A stretch of DNA of 64,000 nucleotides. Source: Gemmatimonadota bacterium. Lineage in GTDB: Bacteria > Gemmatimonadota > Gemmatimonadetes > Gemmatimonadales > GWC2-71-9. The notes beneath the pieces are model-generated. The model ran no database searches and was not told the origin of the DNA. It saw nothing but the letters and a program-made list of their open reading frames with translations. Below are positions 50,091 through 58,852 of this stretch, one piece after another. The position numbers and the translations under genes are program-made. How positions within the stretch are numbered: position 1 is the stretch's first letter; each line of letters starts with the position of its first letter. Where the stretch lies: positions 62,001-126,000 of the forward strand of contig QHVB01000032.1 in the NCBI GenBank assembly GCA_003222195.1. Direction: 5' to 3'.

Positions 50091-50338
50091 GCCAGACGCT
50101 CCGCGAGCAGCTGCGAGAGCGCAGCGTCGGAAATGCGCTCGGCCTGGATGAACAGCGACGACTTCGAGGTGGCCTCCAGCGGATACGGCGTCCAGAACGA
50201 GCGCCGACCCGCCAGTGGTTCAGACGCGGCGACGCGAAACGACAGCACGAGCTGCCAGGCGGCGGTATTCGCGTGACGCTCGGCGACCGCATCCACGTGC
50301 CAAACCTGGTCCCCGTGCGCAATTACTCGCCATGACAT
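50087..50338 (-). CDS. hypothetical protein
   Basis: 83 residues with ATG start and GAGGTGA at close spacing. Aromatic-rich strands (MSWRVIAHGDQVWHVDAVAER, AAWQLVLSFRV) and a C-terminal helix (SDAALSQLLAERLA). No family recognised. It heads the four-gene minus-strand run ending with the MltD-like enzyme. Confidence 0.65.
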   Translation of the reverse strand: MSWRVIAHGDQVWHVDAVAERHANTAAWQLVLSFRVAASEPLAGRRSFWTPYPLEATSKSSLFIQAERISDAALSQLLAERLA

Positions 50339-50421
50339 GGCTCACCTCGAGCCCGGAAAAGGGCGCAAAGGGCCCCCAATATGAGGCTTAGATGCTTCCC
50401 GGTCAATAGTTTAGGCTGTTT

Positions 50422-51285
50422 TTAGTCGTCGCGAGTGACGTAGGCGCGGAAGCGGGTCGCTAAGTCTCGCGTGACGGGTCCGGCCACGCCTTTACCGATC
50501 GCGCGGCCGTCGAGTTTGGAGATTCCCACGATTTCAGCAGCGGTGCCGGTGAGAAACACTTCATCGGCCGTGTAGAGATCGTAGCGGTTCATCGGCAGCT
50601 CTTCCACGCCGTATCCCGCCTCGCGGCCCAGCTCGATGACGGTGTCGCGCGTGACGCCGCGCAGGATGCCCGTGTACGGCGGGGGTGTGCGCAGTGTGCT
50701 GTTGGACACGGCGAAGAGATTCATGCCGCTCGCCTCCGCGACATAACCCGCGGAGTCGAGCATGATCACCTCGTCCACGCCACCGGCGATCCCTTCGACC
50801 TTCGCGAGGATGTGGGAGAGGTAATTCAGGGATTTGACACGGGGCGAGAGGGCTTCGCGGTGATGAATGGGCGTGGCGGCGGTCAGCGCCGTCAGCCCTT
50901 TCTCGTACCGGTCCTGCGGCCACAGCTTGATCGTATCGAAGATGCAGAACACGGTCGGCTTGGCGCATTTCCGGGGATCCAGCCCCAGATCGCCCACGCC
51001 ACGCGTGACCACCAGCCGGATGTAGTTGTCCTTGATCCCGCTGCGCTCGACCCCTTCTTCGACCATGCGGGTCATGGCCTCTCGAGTCATGGGGATCTCG
51101 AGCCAGATTGCCTTGGCGGATCCGTACAGGCGATCGATGTGGGCATCGAGGCGGAAGACGCGGCCGCCGTAGGCACGGATGCCCTCGAATACGCCGTCGC
51201 CATACAGGAGGCCGTGGTCGAATACAGAAACGACCGCGCTGCCGCGGTCGTACCACGTCCCATCGATCCACACGATGGAGGGCAT
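50422..51285 (-). CDS. ilvE: branched-chain amino acid aminotransferase
   Basis: About 287 residues of fold-type IV PLP enzymes. Features: IDGTWYDRGSAVVSVFDHGLLYGDGVFEGIRAY, the RLVVTRGVGDLGLDP segment, the PLP lysine in RVKSLNYLSHILAK, EASGMNLFAV and the phosphate-binding LTGTAAEIVGI. It transfers amino groups between 2-oxoglutarate and branched-chain oxo acids in the last step of valine, leucine and isoleucine synthesis. D-amino-acid aminotransferases are similar, but the motif set favours IlvE. The ATG at 51285 matches the family start; an ATG ten codons upstream is in frame. Confidence 0.9.
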   Translation of the reverse strand: MPSIVWIDGTWYDRGSAVVSVFDHGLLYGDGVFEGIRAYGGRVFRLDAHIDRLYGSAKAIWLEIPMTREAMTRMVEEGVERSGIKDNYIRLVVTRGVGDLGLDPRKCAKPTVFCIFDTIKLWPQDRYEKGLTALTAATPIHHREALSPRVKSLNYLSHILAKVEGIAGGVDEVIMLDSAGYVAEASGMNLFAVSNSTLRTPPPYTGILRGVTRDTVIELGREAGYGVEELPMNRYDLYTADEVFLTGTAAEIVGISKLDGRAIGKGVAGPVTRDLATRFRAYVTRDD

Positions 51286-51286
51286 C

Positions 51287-51302
51287 GGAGGAATCTGCCT
51301 CC
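51287..51302 (-). promoter_or_regulatory. hairpin that pairs the ilvE ribosome binding site
   Basis: Just before the ATG, GGAGG (51298-51302) and CCTCC (51287-51291) are complementary around a 6-base loop. The first arm is the only good ribosome site for the start at 51285, about 12 bases away. When folded it would be hidden. Whether this controls translation is untested. Confidence 0.35.
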
Positions 51303-51338
51303 TAAGTACCGGCATGACAACCGGGGGCGACGAAACAG

Positions 51339-51411
<73 letters not shown>

Positions 51412-51556
51412 CCATTTACTGCGTCAAAGGTAAACCGTCGAAAGACGGGGTCAAAATAACGACGTCAATTGGGAAATCGTCGCAACAGGCGTCAAAAAAG
51501 ACCGTTAAGGCAGGAAAACGGTGACACTATCCAGATGGGACGGAGCATGATGGCAC

Positions 51557-51926
51557 ATGGTGCTCCGTGCGAATCCCGGCACGCTCCGGGTGGTACAGGT
51601 TGCTGAGAGCCTCGCTCGTACGTGCGCGACCCTTGCTAAAGGCTTCTTCGGTCCGGGATCGAGAGCGCAGGCCGATCAATTGGTGCGCGCGTCGTCATCA
51701 ATTGCGTCGAACATCGTCGAAGGCTGTGGTCGCGGGCAGCGTTGCGGACTTCCGGCGTTTTCTGCTTCAGGCTCGGGGCTCAGCTCAGGAAACGCTGTCG
51801 CAGCTTCGCAGGGTCAATGTGACGACGAACGAAGAACGTGCGAAAGTGAGCACTCTGCAGAGCCGGACCGTGCTCGTACTCAAGATGCTGAATCGCCTCT
51901 ACGATCACCCCCCACCCGACAAATGA
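51557..51926 (+). pseudogene. four-helix bundle protein (S23/IVP family), frameshifted
   Basis: The first frame gives VVQVAESLARTCATLAKGFF...QADQLVRASSSIASNIVEGCGRG, the typical first half of four-helix bundle (23S rRNA intervening-sequence-like) proteins. Homology then continues in another frame with SVADFRRFLLQARGSAQETLSQLRRV up to TGA 51926. The break is near 51742-51747. Together the parts make about 122 residues, the normal size. Either the gene is broken or one base is wrong in the assembly. Confidence 0.7.
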
Positions 51927-51950
51927 TTACGCCGTTCACATGTCTTTGAT

Positions 51951-52033
51951 GCGACGTCTCTTGCGACGTCTTTCCATTGACGCCTTTCCAATTGACGCCT
52001 CTCATTTGACGCCTCTCGTTCGACGTCTTTACC
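51951..52033. repeat. short tandem repeats, six units of 12-15 bp
   Basis: Six neighbouring copies of a word close to TTGACGCCTCTCAT or GCGACGTCTTTCCA run from 51951 to 52033, ending ten bases before the methyltransferase start. Copies differ at a few bases. They would form the leader of that gene. Confidence 0.75.
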
Positions 52034-52042
52034 TTCCAGCCC

Positions 52043-52909
52043 ATGCCCTCCCCGATTACCAGTGTTTCCGATACCGCCAGATGGGTCGCCATGTACAGAG
52101 CGATGGAGAGCGAGCGTCCCGACGCTCTCTTCCATGATCCCTATGCACGCCGTCTAGCTGGAGAAACCGGCCAGCAGATCCTTTCTAGCATGCCTCAAGG
52201 CCGAAGGTGGGCGTGGCCGATGATCGTGCGGACCGCGGTGATGGATGAAATCATCATCCGCCTGGTCGCCGAGCAAGGCGTCGATACCGTCCTCAACCTC
52301 GCGGCCGGTCTCGACGCGCGCCCCTACCGTCTCGATCTCCCGTCGCGGTTGCATTGGGTCGATGTCGACCTCGAGGGAATCCTCTCGTATAAGGAAAGCG
52401 CACTCGCGGGTGAGCGACCGCGCTGCCGCGTCGAGTTCGTCCGGGCCGACCTCATCGATCACGCGGCGCGGCGCGCGCTGTTCCAGCACGTGGCCGCCAC
52501 GGCCGGGCGCGCGCTCGTCATCGCGGAAGGGTTGCTCGTGTATCTGACGCCTGAGGACGTCACGTCCCTCGCCCGGGATCTCTCGGCGCAGCCCGCGTTC
52601 CGTTGGTGGCTGATCGACCTCGGCTCGCCGGCGCTGCTGCAGTTCCTGAGCCGGACGTGGGGCAATCAGCTCCGCTCAGGGAACGCGCCGATGCGGTTCG
52701 CACCCGAGGAGGGCACGGCCTTCTTTGCGCCGTCCGGATGGCGCGAGGCGGAGTACCGCCCCATGCTCGACGAGGCGCTGCGGCTGCAGCGCGCACCGAA
52801 AATGGCGTGGCTCTGGAGATTCCTCGGACTGTTCGCGTCCAAAAAGCGGCGCGCGCAGTTCAAACGATTCTCCGGGATTGTGCTACTCGAAAACAATAAG
52901 GGACGGTAA
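52043..52909 (+). CDS. SAM-dependent methyltransferase, TIGR00027/LCMT-like
   Basis: 288 residues. Motifs fit the leucine-carboxyl-methyltransferase-like family common in actinobacteria and other soil bacteria: ARWVAMYRAMESERPDALFHDPYARRLAG, the SAM site VLNLAAGLDARPYRLD, WVDVDLEGIL, and LVIAEGLLVYLTPEDV. Substrate unknown; family members methylate carboxyl groups or small products. The stop lies in a hairpin and both gene ends are bordered by tandem repeats. Confidence 0.88.
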   Translation: MPSPITSVSDTARWVAMYRAMESERPDALFHDPYARRLAGETGQQILSSMPQGRRWAWPMIVRTAVMDEIIIRLVAEQGVDTVLNLAAGLDARPYRLDLPSRLHWVDVDLEGILSYKESALAGERPRCRVEFVRADLIDHAARRALFQHVAATAGRALVIAEGLLVYLTPEDVTSLARDLSAQPAFRWWLIDLGSPALLQFLSRTWGNQLRSGNAPMRFAPEEGTAFFAPSGWREAEYRPMLDEALRLQRAPKMAWLWRFLGLFASKKRRAQFKRFSGIVLLENNKGR

Positions 52910-52922
52910 CTCTTACCGTCCC
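52900..52922 (+). terminator. hairpin at the methyltransferase stop
   Basis: GGGACGGTAA (52900-52909) pairs perfectly with TTACCGTCCC (52913-52922) around CTC, covering the stop codon. No T-run follows directly; pyrimidine-rich decamers do. Likely a transcription end for the methyltransferase gene and possibly for the convergent receptor gene. Confidence 0.55.
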
Positions 52923-52962
52923 CTACCGTCCCTTACCTTCCGTTACCGTCTTTTACCCTCGT
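52913..52962. repeat. five tandem decamers
   Basis: Five head-to-tail 10-base units related to TTACCGTCCC fill the space between the methyltransferase stop and the end of the convergent receptor gene. The first unit is also the right arm of the hairpin. All are pyrimidine-rich on the plus strand. Confidence 0.75.
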
Positions 52963-52963
52963 T

Positions 52964-55900
52964 TCAGAACAACCAGCGCACCCCCGCCTGCACCTGGCGC
53001 GGATCGCCGAGCCCGCTGCGAATCGTACCGTCAAAGTTGAAGACCAGATTGCCGTAGGACGGATCGCGGAAGTTGTCTTTCCCGGTCAGGTTGAAGATCT
53101 CGACCAGCGCCTCGACCTGGCTCCGCGCGCCGATTGGGAACGGGCGCGAGAAGCGCACGTCCCACGAGAAGTAGGCGTTGTCCTTGCGCAGCGTGTTGCG
53201 CGTCACGACGGTCGCACCGCTGGGGCCGCAGATCCGGTCCGCCGGACCAGTGGCCCGCTGGCCCGCGGGCGGAGCGAACGGATTTCCGGACCAGGGACCG
53301 CAGCTTGCCGAGATCGGCTGCGCCGAGTAGTAGCTCACGCGGTTGTCCATGAAAATGTCGGCCGGGAGCTTCACCAAGGCCCAGCCGTTGAAGCGATGCC
53401 GCTGGTCACGGTCGCTCCAGTTGTACTCGGGCGCGAGATTGTTCGCCTTTGCGTAGCGGAAGGTGAACGGGTCGCGCTCGTTGTCGTCGTCCGACTTGTC
53501 GAACGACAGCGTGTAGTTGAGCTGAAACTGGAAGTTGGGATCGAGCACGCGCTTCAAGCCGATCGTGTATCCGTTGTAGCGTGAAAATGCCGATGATTCG
53601 ACCGTGGTCAGGGTTCCAATCCCGTTCGATCCGGCGGGCGGCAACCCGGTGGACCAGGGACTCCCGAAGACGGCGTCATTGCGGTTGATGAACCGCGTGA
53701 GATGGTCGGTGCGCGCGTAGGTGTAGCTGAGCAGCAGGCCGAGGTCGGCCGCGAGCTGCCGCTCGTACGCCAGCGTCACGTTGAGCGTGCGCGGGTTCTG
53801 GAAATTCTTGTCGAACACGAAGACGTCGGGGAAGAACACCGAGCTCGCCGGCACCGCGTCGGGCAGCAGGTTGCCGAACCCCGGAACGGGACCCAGCACC
53901 CCAGTGAGCGCGCTGTTGCGGAAATAGGTCAGTCCATTCGATCCGTTGGTGCTGCGCGTCGACGCCAGGTTGAGGCCGGGAATGCGCGCGTAGTACAGCC
54001 CGGCGTTGGCGCGGAAGACCTGACGGCCGTTCCCTTGAGGATCGAAGGCGATTCCCAACCGCGGCTGCCACATCTTCTTGTCGGACGGAATCGTGCCGTT
54101 CGACGGGAAGGCGTACGTGCCCGTCGAGTTGGTCACGGTCTTCCCGATGAACGGCGCGAAGAACACCTGACTCGGCGGCGTGATCGGATCAGGCTCGACC
54201 TGCGCCTCCCAGCGGAGGCCGTAGTTGAGCGTCCAGCGTGGATCGGGCTTCCACGTGTCCTGGATGTAGACCGCCAGCTCGTTCTGCGGAATCTGCTGCG
54301 TGCCCGAGGCCCGCACGGACTGACCGACGCCCGCCTGCTGCAGGTACAGCTGGACCGGCCCGGTGATCGATTGGCCGGCCGGACAGGTGCGGTTGGTTCC
54401 CATCCCTCCTCCCGAGCACTCGACGAAGGTAGAATCGGCGAGATAGCTCAGGAAGCCATGGACCGAGCCAAAGATGTATCGGCTGTTCGCGAAGCCGATG
54501 AACGTCTGGACCGAGTTCACCCGGTTGTATTCGCCGCCCAGCTTGAAGAAGTGGTTGCCCTTGCTGAGCGAAATATTGTCGAGCACTTGCACCCGCGTGT
54601 CGTAATAATCGATCGGCAGGAAGAACGGCATGCCGAACCGGAAATGGTTCGCGAAGTCCATCGCGACATCCGGGAACGGCCGGGCGGCCGGCGGATCGGC
54701 GCGATTCGCACCGAGCAACGCTGAGCGGGCGCCGTCGTATGGACGCGGCCGATCCTCGCGCGAGTACTGGAAGCGGAATTCGTTCGACGTGCTGGACGAC
54801 AGGTACGACACCAGGCTGCCGTTCACGGCATTCGAGTGATCACGCTCCAACCCATTCGCGCTGCGCGCCCAGGAATCCACGTCGAACGTGCCGTTCACCT
54901 GCTCGGACCATGTGTAGTTGTATTTGAGCGACAAGGTGTGCCGGTCGGACAAGTGGAAATCGAACTTGGCGAGTGCGGCACGCGCATCATTAGTCCGAGA
55001 GATCGGGCCAAAGTCGCCCGCCAGCGCACCGCCATACGCCGTGTTCATCCAGTTTCGCAGGGAATCGAAGGCGGCGCTTTGCGGCCGCGACTGCTGCTTC
55101 ACCTCATCGTAGATCTGCTGGTCGTAGGCCAGGAAGAAGAACGCTTTGTCGCGCTTCAGCGGCCCGCCGAGCGTGAAGCCAAACTGGTGCTGCCTGAAGT
55201 CTGGCTGGTACGTCACGCCCGCGTGCACCGGCGTACCCGAGAGGGCGTCGTTCTTCCCGAAATAGTGCAGCGAGCCGCGCAGCTGGTTGGTGCCCGATTT
55301 GGTGATCACGTTGACGAACCCGCCGGAGGACCGGCCGAACTCCGGGTTGGCGCCGCCCGGGAGCACCACGATCTCCTGCACGGCGTCGAGATTGAACGTG
55401 AAGGCCGGACGCTGCCCGCCGCGCTGCTCACCGAAGAACGGATTGTTGAAGTCGGCGCCGTCGACCGCGACGTTGTTGTGAATGCCTTTTTGCCCGGCGA
55501 TCGTCAGCTCGTCGCCGTCCGGTCCCTGCACGAGCGCGACCTGCGGCGTGAGCAGCGTCAGATTCAGGTAGTTCCGGCCATTGTTCGGCAGGCCGGAGAC
55601 GGCGGCAGTCGGCAGGCGGGTCGAGTTCTCCGTCTTGGTGGCTTCGACGACCGAGGGCGTCGTCTCGATGACGACCGCCTGCAGCTGCACCGCGGCGAGC
55701 GCCAGTGTCAGGTCGACCGTTTCGCCCACCCCGAGCCGCACGCCGGTGGCCCGCGTCTCACTGAAGCCCACCCCGCGCGCGGTCACGTCGTACGTGCCCA
55801 GCGGCATGAGGGAGGCGATAAAGATGCCGCGCTCGTTGGCCGTGATCTGGCGTTGGAACCCGGTTTGGGTTTCGCGCAGTGTGACCGTCGCTGCCGCGAC

Positions 55901-56023
55901 GGGCGCCCCCGCGGGATCGGTGACGGTGCCGCGGATGATTCCGGTTGTCGCTTGCGACTGCGCGGCGAGGAGAACGGGGAATACGAAAGCGAATGCGGCC
56001 GGTCCGAGGAGCTTGCGCACCAT
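52964..56023 (-). CDS. TonB-dependent receptor, Oar-like, with carboxypeptidase-like domain
   Basis: 1019 residues, in the size range of Oar-like receptors. Signal peptide (about 1-25, ending LLAAQSQA), CarboxypepD_reg-like domain (about 28-110: GIIRGTVTDPAGAPVAAATVTLRETQTGFQR), plug (about 125-245: LTIAGQKGIHNNVAVDGADFNNPFFGEQRGGQRP, VNVITKSGTNQLRGSLHYFGKN) and a long barrel ending VQAGVRWLF. Oar-type receptors are linked to protein uptake or secretion in other bacteria; the ligand is unknown here. ATG start at 56023. It is transcribed away from polX. Confidence 0.9.
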   Translation of the reverse strand: MVRKLLGPAAFAFVFPVLLAAQSQATTGIIRGTVTDPAGAPVAAATVTLRETQTGFQRQITANERGIFIASLMPLGTYDVTARGVGFSETRATGVRLGVGETVDLTLALAAVQLQAVVIETTPSVVEATKTENSTRLPTAAVSGLPNNGRNYLNLTLLTPQVALVQGPDGDELTIAGQKGIHNNVAVDGADFNNPFFGEQRGGQRPAFTFNLDAVQEIVVLPGGANPEFGRSSGGFVNVITKSGTNQLRGSLHYFGKNDALSGTPVHAGVTYQPDFRQHQFGFTLGGPLKRDKAFFFLAYDQQIYDEVKQQSRPQSAAFDSLRNWMNTAYGGALAGDFGPISRTNDARAALAKFDFHLSDRHTLSLKYNYTWSEQVNGTFDVDSWARSANGLERDHSNAVNGSLVSYLSSSTSNEFRFQYSREDRPRPYDGARSALLGANRADPPAARPFPDVAMDFANHFRFGMPFFLPIDYYDTRVQVLDNISLSKGNHFFKLGGEYNRVNSVQTFIGFANSRYIFGSVHGFLSYLADSTFVECSGGGMGTNRTCPAGQSITGPVQLYLQQAGVGQSVRASGTQQIPQNELAVYIQDTWKPDPRWTLNYGLRWEAQVEPDPITPPSQVFFAPFIGKTVTNSTGTYAFPSNGTIPSDKKMWQPRLGIAFDPQGNGRQVFRANAGLYYARIPGLNLASTRSTNGSNGLTYFRNSALTGVLGPVPGFGNLLPDAVPASSVFFPDVFVFDKNFQNPRTLNVTLAYERQLAADLGLLLSYTYARTDHLTRFINRNDAVFGSPWSTGLPPAGSNGIGTLTTVESSAFSRYNGYTIGLKRVLDPNFQFQLNYTLSFDKSDDDNERDPFTFRYAKANNLAPEYNWSDRDQRHRFNGWALVKLPADIFMDNRVSYYSAQPISASCGPWSGNPFAPPAGQRATGPADRICGPSGATVVTRNTLRKDNAYFSWDVRFSRPFPIGARSQVEALVEIFNLTGKDNFRDPSYGNLVFNFDGTIRSGLGDPRQVQAGVRWLF

Positions 56024-56114
56024 TGCTTCGGCCTCCGACTGGGTGGGAAAGATATCTTCGGAGCGGCTAGCCTATCACCCCTGACAAGGCTCCGCAAGCC
56101 TTAGTTTTCACGCC

Positions 56115-57836
56115 ATGCAGAACACGGAAATCGCGCGCGCCCTCGGCGAAGTCGCCGATCTCCTGGAAATCTCCGCGGGCAATCCGTTCAAGGTGCGGGC
56201 GTATCGCAACGCGGCGCGCACGGTCGCCGATCACCCCGACCCCATCGCCGAGCTCGTCGCGGGTGGCGAATTCGACCTCACCGAGCTTCCCGGAATCGGC
56301 GGCGGCATTGCGAAGGAGATCACGGCGCTCGTACAGACCGGCAGCATGCCACAGCGTCAACAACTCGTCGCGACGGTCCCACCCGGTCTCCTCGATCTGC
56401 TGCGCATTCCGGGCCTGGGCCCGAAGCGCGTCAAGCTCTTCCACGACCAATTGAAAGTAAACAGCGTTGCCGATCTCAAAGACGCGCTCGAGAAGGGCAA
56501 GATCGCGAAGCTCGGCGGCTTCGGACCCAAGCTGCTCGAAAAGATCCGCGAAGGCGTCGCGGGTGCCGACACCGGGCCACAGCGCATCGTGCTGCACGAG
56601 GCCGAGCAGTATGCCCGCGCGATCGTGGAGTATCTCAAGGCGGGCGGCGGGATCGATGCCATCGACGTGGCGGGCAGCTTTCGACGGCGCAAGGAGACCA
56701 TCGGCGACCTCGATATCGTCGTCAGCTGCGTCAACGCGCCCGACGTGATCGCTCGCTTTGGAAAATTCGGCGACGTCACTCAGGTCGCCTCGCAGGGAGA
56801 CACGCGATCGACCGTGCGACTCTCGAGCGGACTGCAAGTCGACTTGCGCGTCGTCGAGCCCTCGTGCTTCGGAGCCGCGATGCAGTACTTCACGGGCTCG
56901 CAAGCGCACAACATCGAGCTGCGCAAGATTGCGCAGGGCAAGAAGCTGAAGCTGAACGAGTACGGCGTCTTCCGCGGCTCGAAATGCATCTCCGGACGAA
57001 CGGAGGAAGCGGTCTACGGGGCGCTCGACCTCGACTGGATCCCGCCGGAAATGCGCGAGAATCGCGGTGAGATCCCGCTCGCCAAAGAGCACAAGCTTCC
57101 CAAGCTCGTGACGTTGGAGGAGATGCGCGGCGACCTGCAGATGCACACCGACGCGAGCGACGGCAAAGCCACGCTTCCGGAGATGATCGAAGCGGCGCGC
57201 GCGCTCGGCTATGGATACGTCGCCATCACCGACCACTCCCCCCGCACCTCGATGGCCGGGCAGACTCCCGCCGAGCTGCGCGCGCAGTGGAAAGAGATCG
57301 ACCGGCTTAATAAAGGAATGCGAGGGCTTAGAGTCCTGAAGAGCGTCGAGATGGACATTCTGGAAAGCGGCAAACTCGACCTGCCGGACGACGTGCTCGC
57401 GGAAGCGGATTACGTCGTGGCGACCATCCACTACGGTCTGAAGCAGAGCGAGCGGCAGCTCACCGACCGCCTGCTCGCCGCGATCGACAACCCCTGGGTG
57501 GATGCGATCGGCCATCCCACCGGCCGCATCGTGCCGGTGCGTCCCTCATATCCGCTCGATTTCGACGTCGTCGCGACAGCCGCGGCCAAGGCGGGATGCC
57601 TGCTGGAGATCAACGGCAGCGAGCGGATGGACCTGCCGGACACGCTGGCAGCCGCCGCCAAATCGCACGGCGCGCGGTTCGTGCTCTCGACGGACGCCCA
57701 CAACACGCGCGAGCTGCGGTTCATGCGGTTCGCGGTCGCCGTGGCCCGGCGGGCCTGGCTGACGGCGTCCGACATCCTCAATACGCGGCCGCTCCCGGAC
57801 TTCTTGAAAGGGTTACGTCGCGGTCGAAACCGCTAG
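56115..57836 (+). CDS. polX: DNA polymerase/3'-5' exonuclease PolX
   Basis: 573 residues. Helix-hairpin-helix parts (about 50-125, LTELPGIGGGIAKEI and LLRIPGLGPKRVKLF), polymerase X core with metal-binding Asp in SFRRRKETIGDLDIVV (about 195-215) and VDLRVV, then a C-terminal PHP domain (about 340-565: DLQMHTDASDGK, AITDHSPR, GHPTGRI, STDAHN). The PHP part gives exonuclease or AP-site activity in characterised bacterial PolX. It acts in base excision and gap repair. The gene end overlaps the convergent rnhB by 24 bases. Confidence 0.95.
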   Translation: MQNTEIARALGEVADLLEISAGNPFKVRAYRNAARTVADHPDPIAELVAGGEFDLTELPGIGGGIAKEITALVQTGSMPQRQQLVATVPPGLLDLLRIPGLGPKRVKLFHDQLKVNSVADLKDALEKGKIAKLGGFGPKLLEKIREGVAGADTGPQRIVLHEAEQYARAIVEYLKAGGGIDAIDVAGSFRRRKETIGDLDIVVSCVNAPDVIARFGKFGDVTQVASQGDTRSTVRLSSGLQVDLRVVEPSCFGAAMQYFTGSQAHNIELRKIAQGKKLKLNEYGVFRGSKCISGRTEEAVYGALDLDWIPPEMRENRGEIPLAKEHKLPKLVTLEEMRGDLQMHTDASDGKATLPEMIEAARALGYGYVAITDHSPRTSMAGQTPAELRAQWKEIDRLNKGMRGLRVLKSVEMDILESGKLDLPDDVLAEADYVVATIHYGLKQSERQLTDRLLAAIDNPWVDAIGHPTGRIVPVRPSYPLDFDVVATAAAKAGCLLEINGSERMDLPDTLAAAAKSHGARFVLSTDAHNTRELRFMRFAVAVARRAWLTASDILNTRPLPDFLKGLRRGRNR

Positions 57837-58454
57837 CAGCTCGATCTGCGCGACGGGCTCGAAGCTGTAGCGGTGATGCCGCGTGGGGCCGAGCCGTTGA
57901 ATCGCGTCGAGGTGCTCAGGGGTCGCGTAGCCTTTGTTCGTCTCCCAGAAATAGCCCGGATACCGGGCGGCGAGACGGTCCATCAGCGCATCCCGCAGCA
58001 CCTTGGCGATCACCGACGCCGCCGCGATCGAATGGCACCGGGCATCGCCATCCACGATCGCCTCGTGCGCGCAGCCGAGCTCGGGACAGGGCAACCCGTC
58101 GATGAGCACATGCGACGGCGCAAGGCGCAGGCGCCGCAGCGCGCGCGCCATGGCGAGAATCGACGCGCGCCGGATGTTGAGCCGGTCGATCTCCCGGACG
58201 CTCGCGGCGCCGACCGCCAGGGCGAAGGCGCGCTCGCGGATCTTGACCGCGAACTTCTCGCGCTGCGCGGCGCTGAGCACCTTCGAGTCATCGAGCCCAC
58301 GGATCGGCTTCACACCGATCGGAAAGACGACGGCCGCGGCGACCACTGGACCAGCCAGGGGACCGCGGCCGACTTCATCGATACCGGCGACGATGCTGCA
58401 GCCTTCGCTCCACAACGCCGCCTCGCGTTTCAGCGACGGGCGGCGGTGTCTCAC
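57813..58454 (-). CDS. rnhB: ribonuclease HII
   Basis: 213 residues. The catalytic carboxylates are visible: [27 protein letters not shown] and [19 protein letters not shown]; the C-terminal [11 protein letters not shown] is also typical. It removes ribonucleotides from DNA. The GTG start overlaps the rplS stop by 4 bases, continuing the ffh-rpsP-rimM-trmD-rplS run. Confidence 0.95.
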   Translation of the reverse strand: MRHRRPSLKREAALWSEGCSIVAGIDEVGRGPLAGPVVAAAVVFPIGVKPIRGLDDSKVLSAAQREKFAVKIRERAFALAVGAASVREIDRLNIRRASILAMARALRRLRLAPSHVLIDGLPCPELGCAHEAIVDGDARCHSIAAASVIAKVLRDALMDRLAARYPGYFWETNKGYATPEHLDAIQRLGPTRHHRYSFEPVAQIELLAVSTAT

Positions 58455-58849
58455 GTCTGCGGTTGCTCCGGTTCCGGCGTGCTGGGGACGGTGAGCCCCT
58501 GCCCCGCGCCGCGCTTCTCACGGATGCGCGCGGCCTTGCCGGCGAGCCGGCGCAGGAAGTACAGCTTGGCGCGCCGCACGCGGCCTTTCCGCAGCAACCC
58601 GATTTCGGCAATCAAGGGCGCGTGCAGCGGAAAGATCCGCTCGACGCCCACGCCGGCCGAAATCTTGCGAACGGTAAAGGTCTCGTTGATGCCGCCGCCG
58701 CGCCGGGCGATGCAAATGCCCTCGAACGCCTGCAGGCGTTCCTTCTCACCTTCGCGCACCCGCACCATGACGCGCAGCGTATCGCCGGGAGCGAAAGCCG
58801 GGATATCCGTCTTCAGGCCTTCGCGCTCGACCGCTCTGAGCTTTTCCAT
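58451..58849 (-). CDS. rplS: 50S ribosomal protein L19
   Basis: 132 residues. The core matches L19: [65 protein letters not shown] and [11 protein letters not shown]-terminal extension of about 20 residues ([19 protein letters not shown]) is poorly conserved. L19 sits at the interface of the ribosomal subunits. Three bases separate it from trmD. Confidence 0.96.
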   Translation of the reverse strand: MEKLRAVEREGLKTDIPAFAPGDTLRVMVRVREGEKERLQAFEGICIARRGGGINETFTVRKISAGVGVERIFPLHAPLIAEIGLLRKGRVRRAKLYFLRRLAGKAARIREKRGAGQGLTVPSTPEPEQPQT

Positions 58850-58852
58850 AAG

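Noticed and set aside
51951-52962. CRISPR array
   Set aside because: The arrays are contiguous short units without spacers of regular length, and no cas gene is present.
54836-56104. 422-residue plus-strand ORF opposite the Oar-like receptor
   Set aside because: Antisense shadow; the receptor frame has clear plug and signal peptide motifs.
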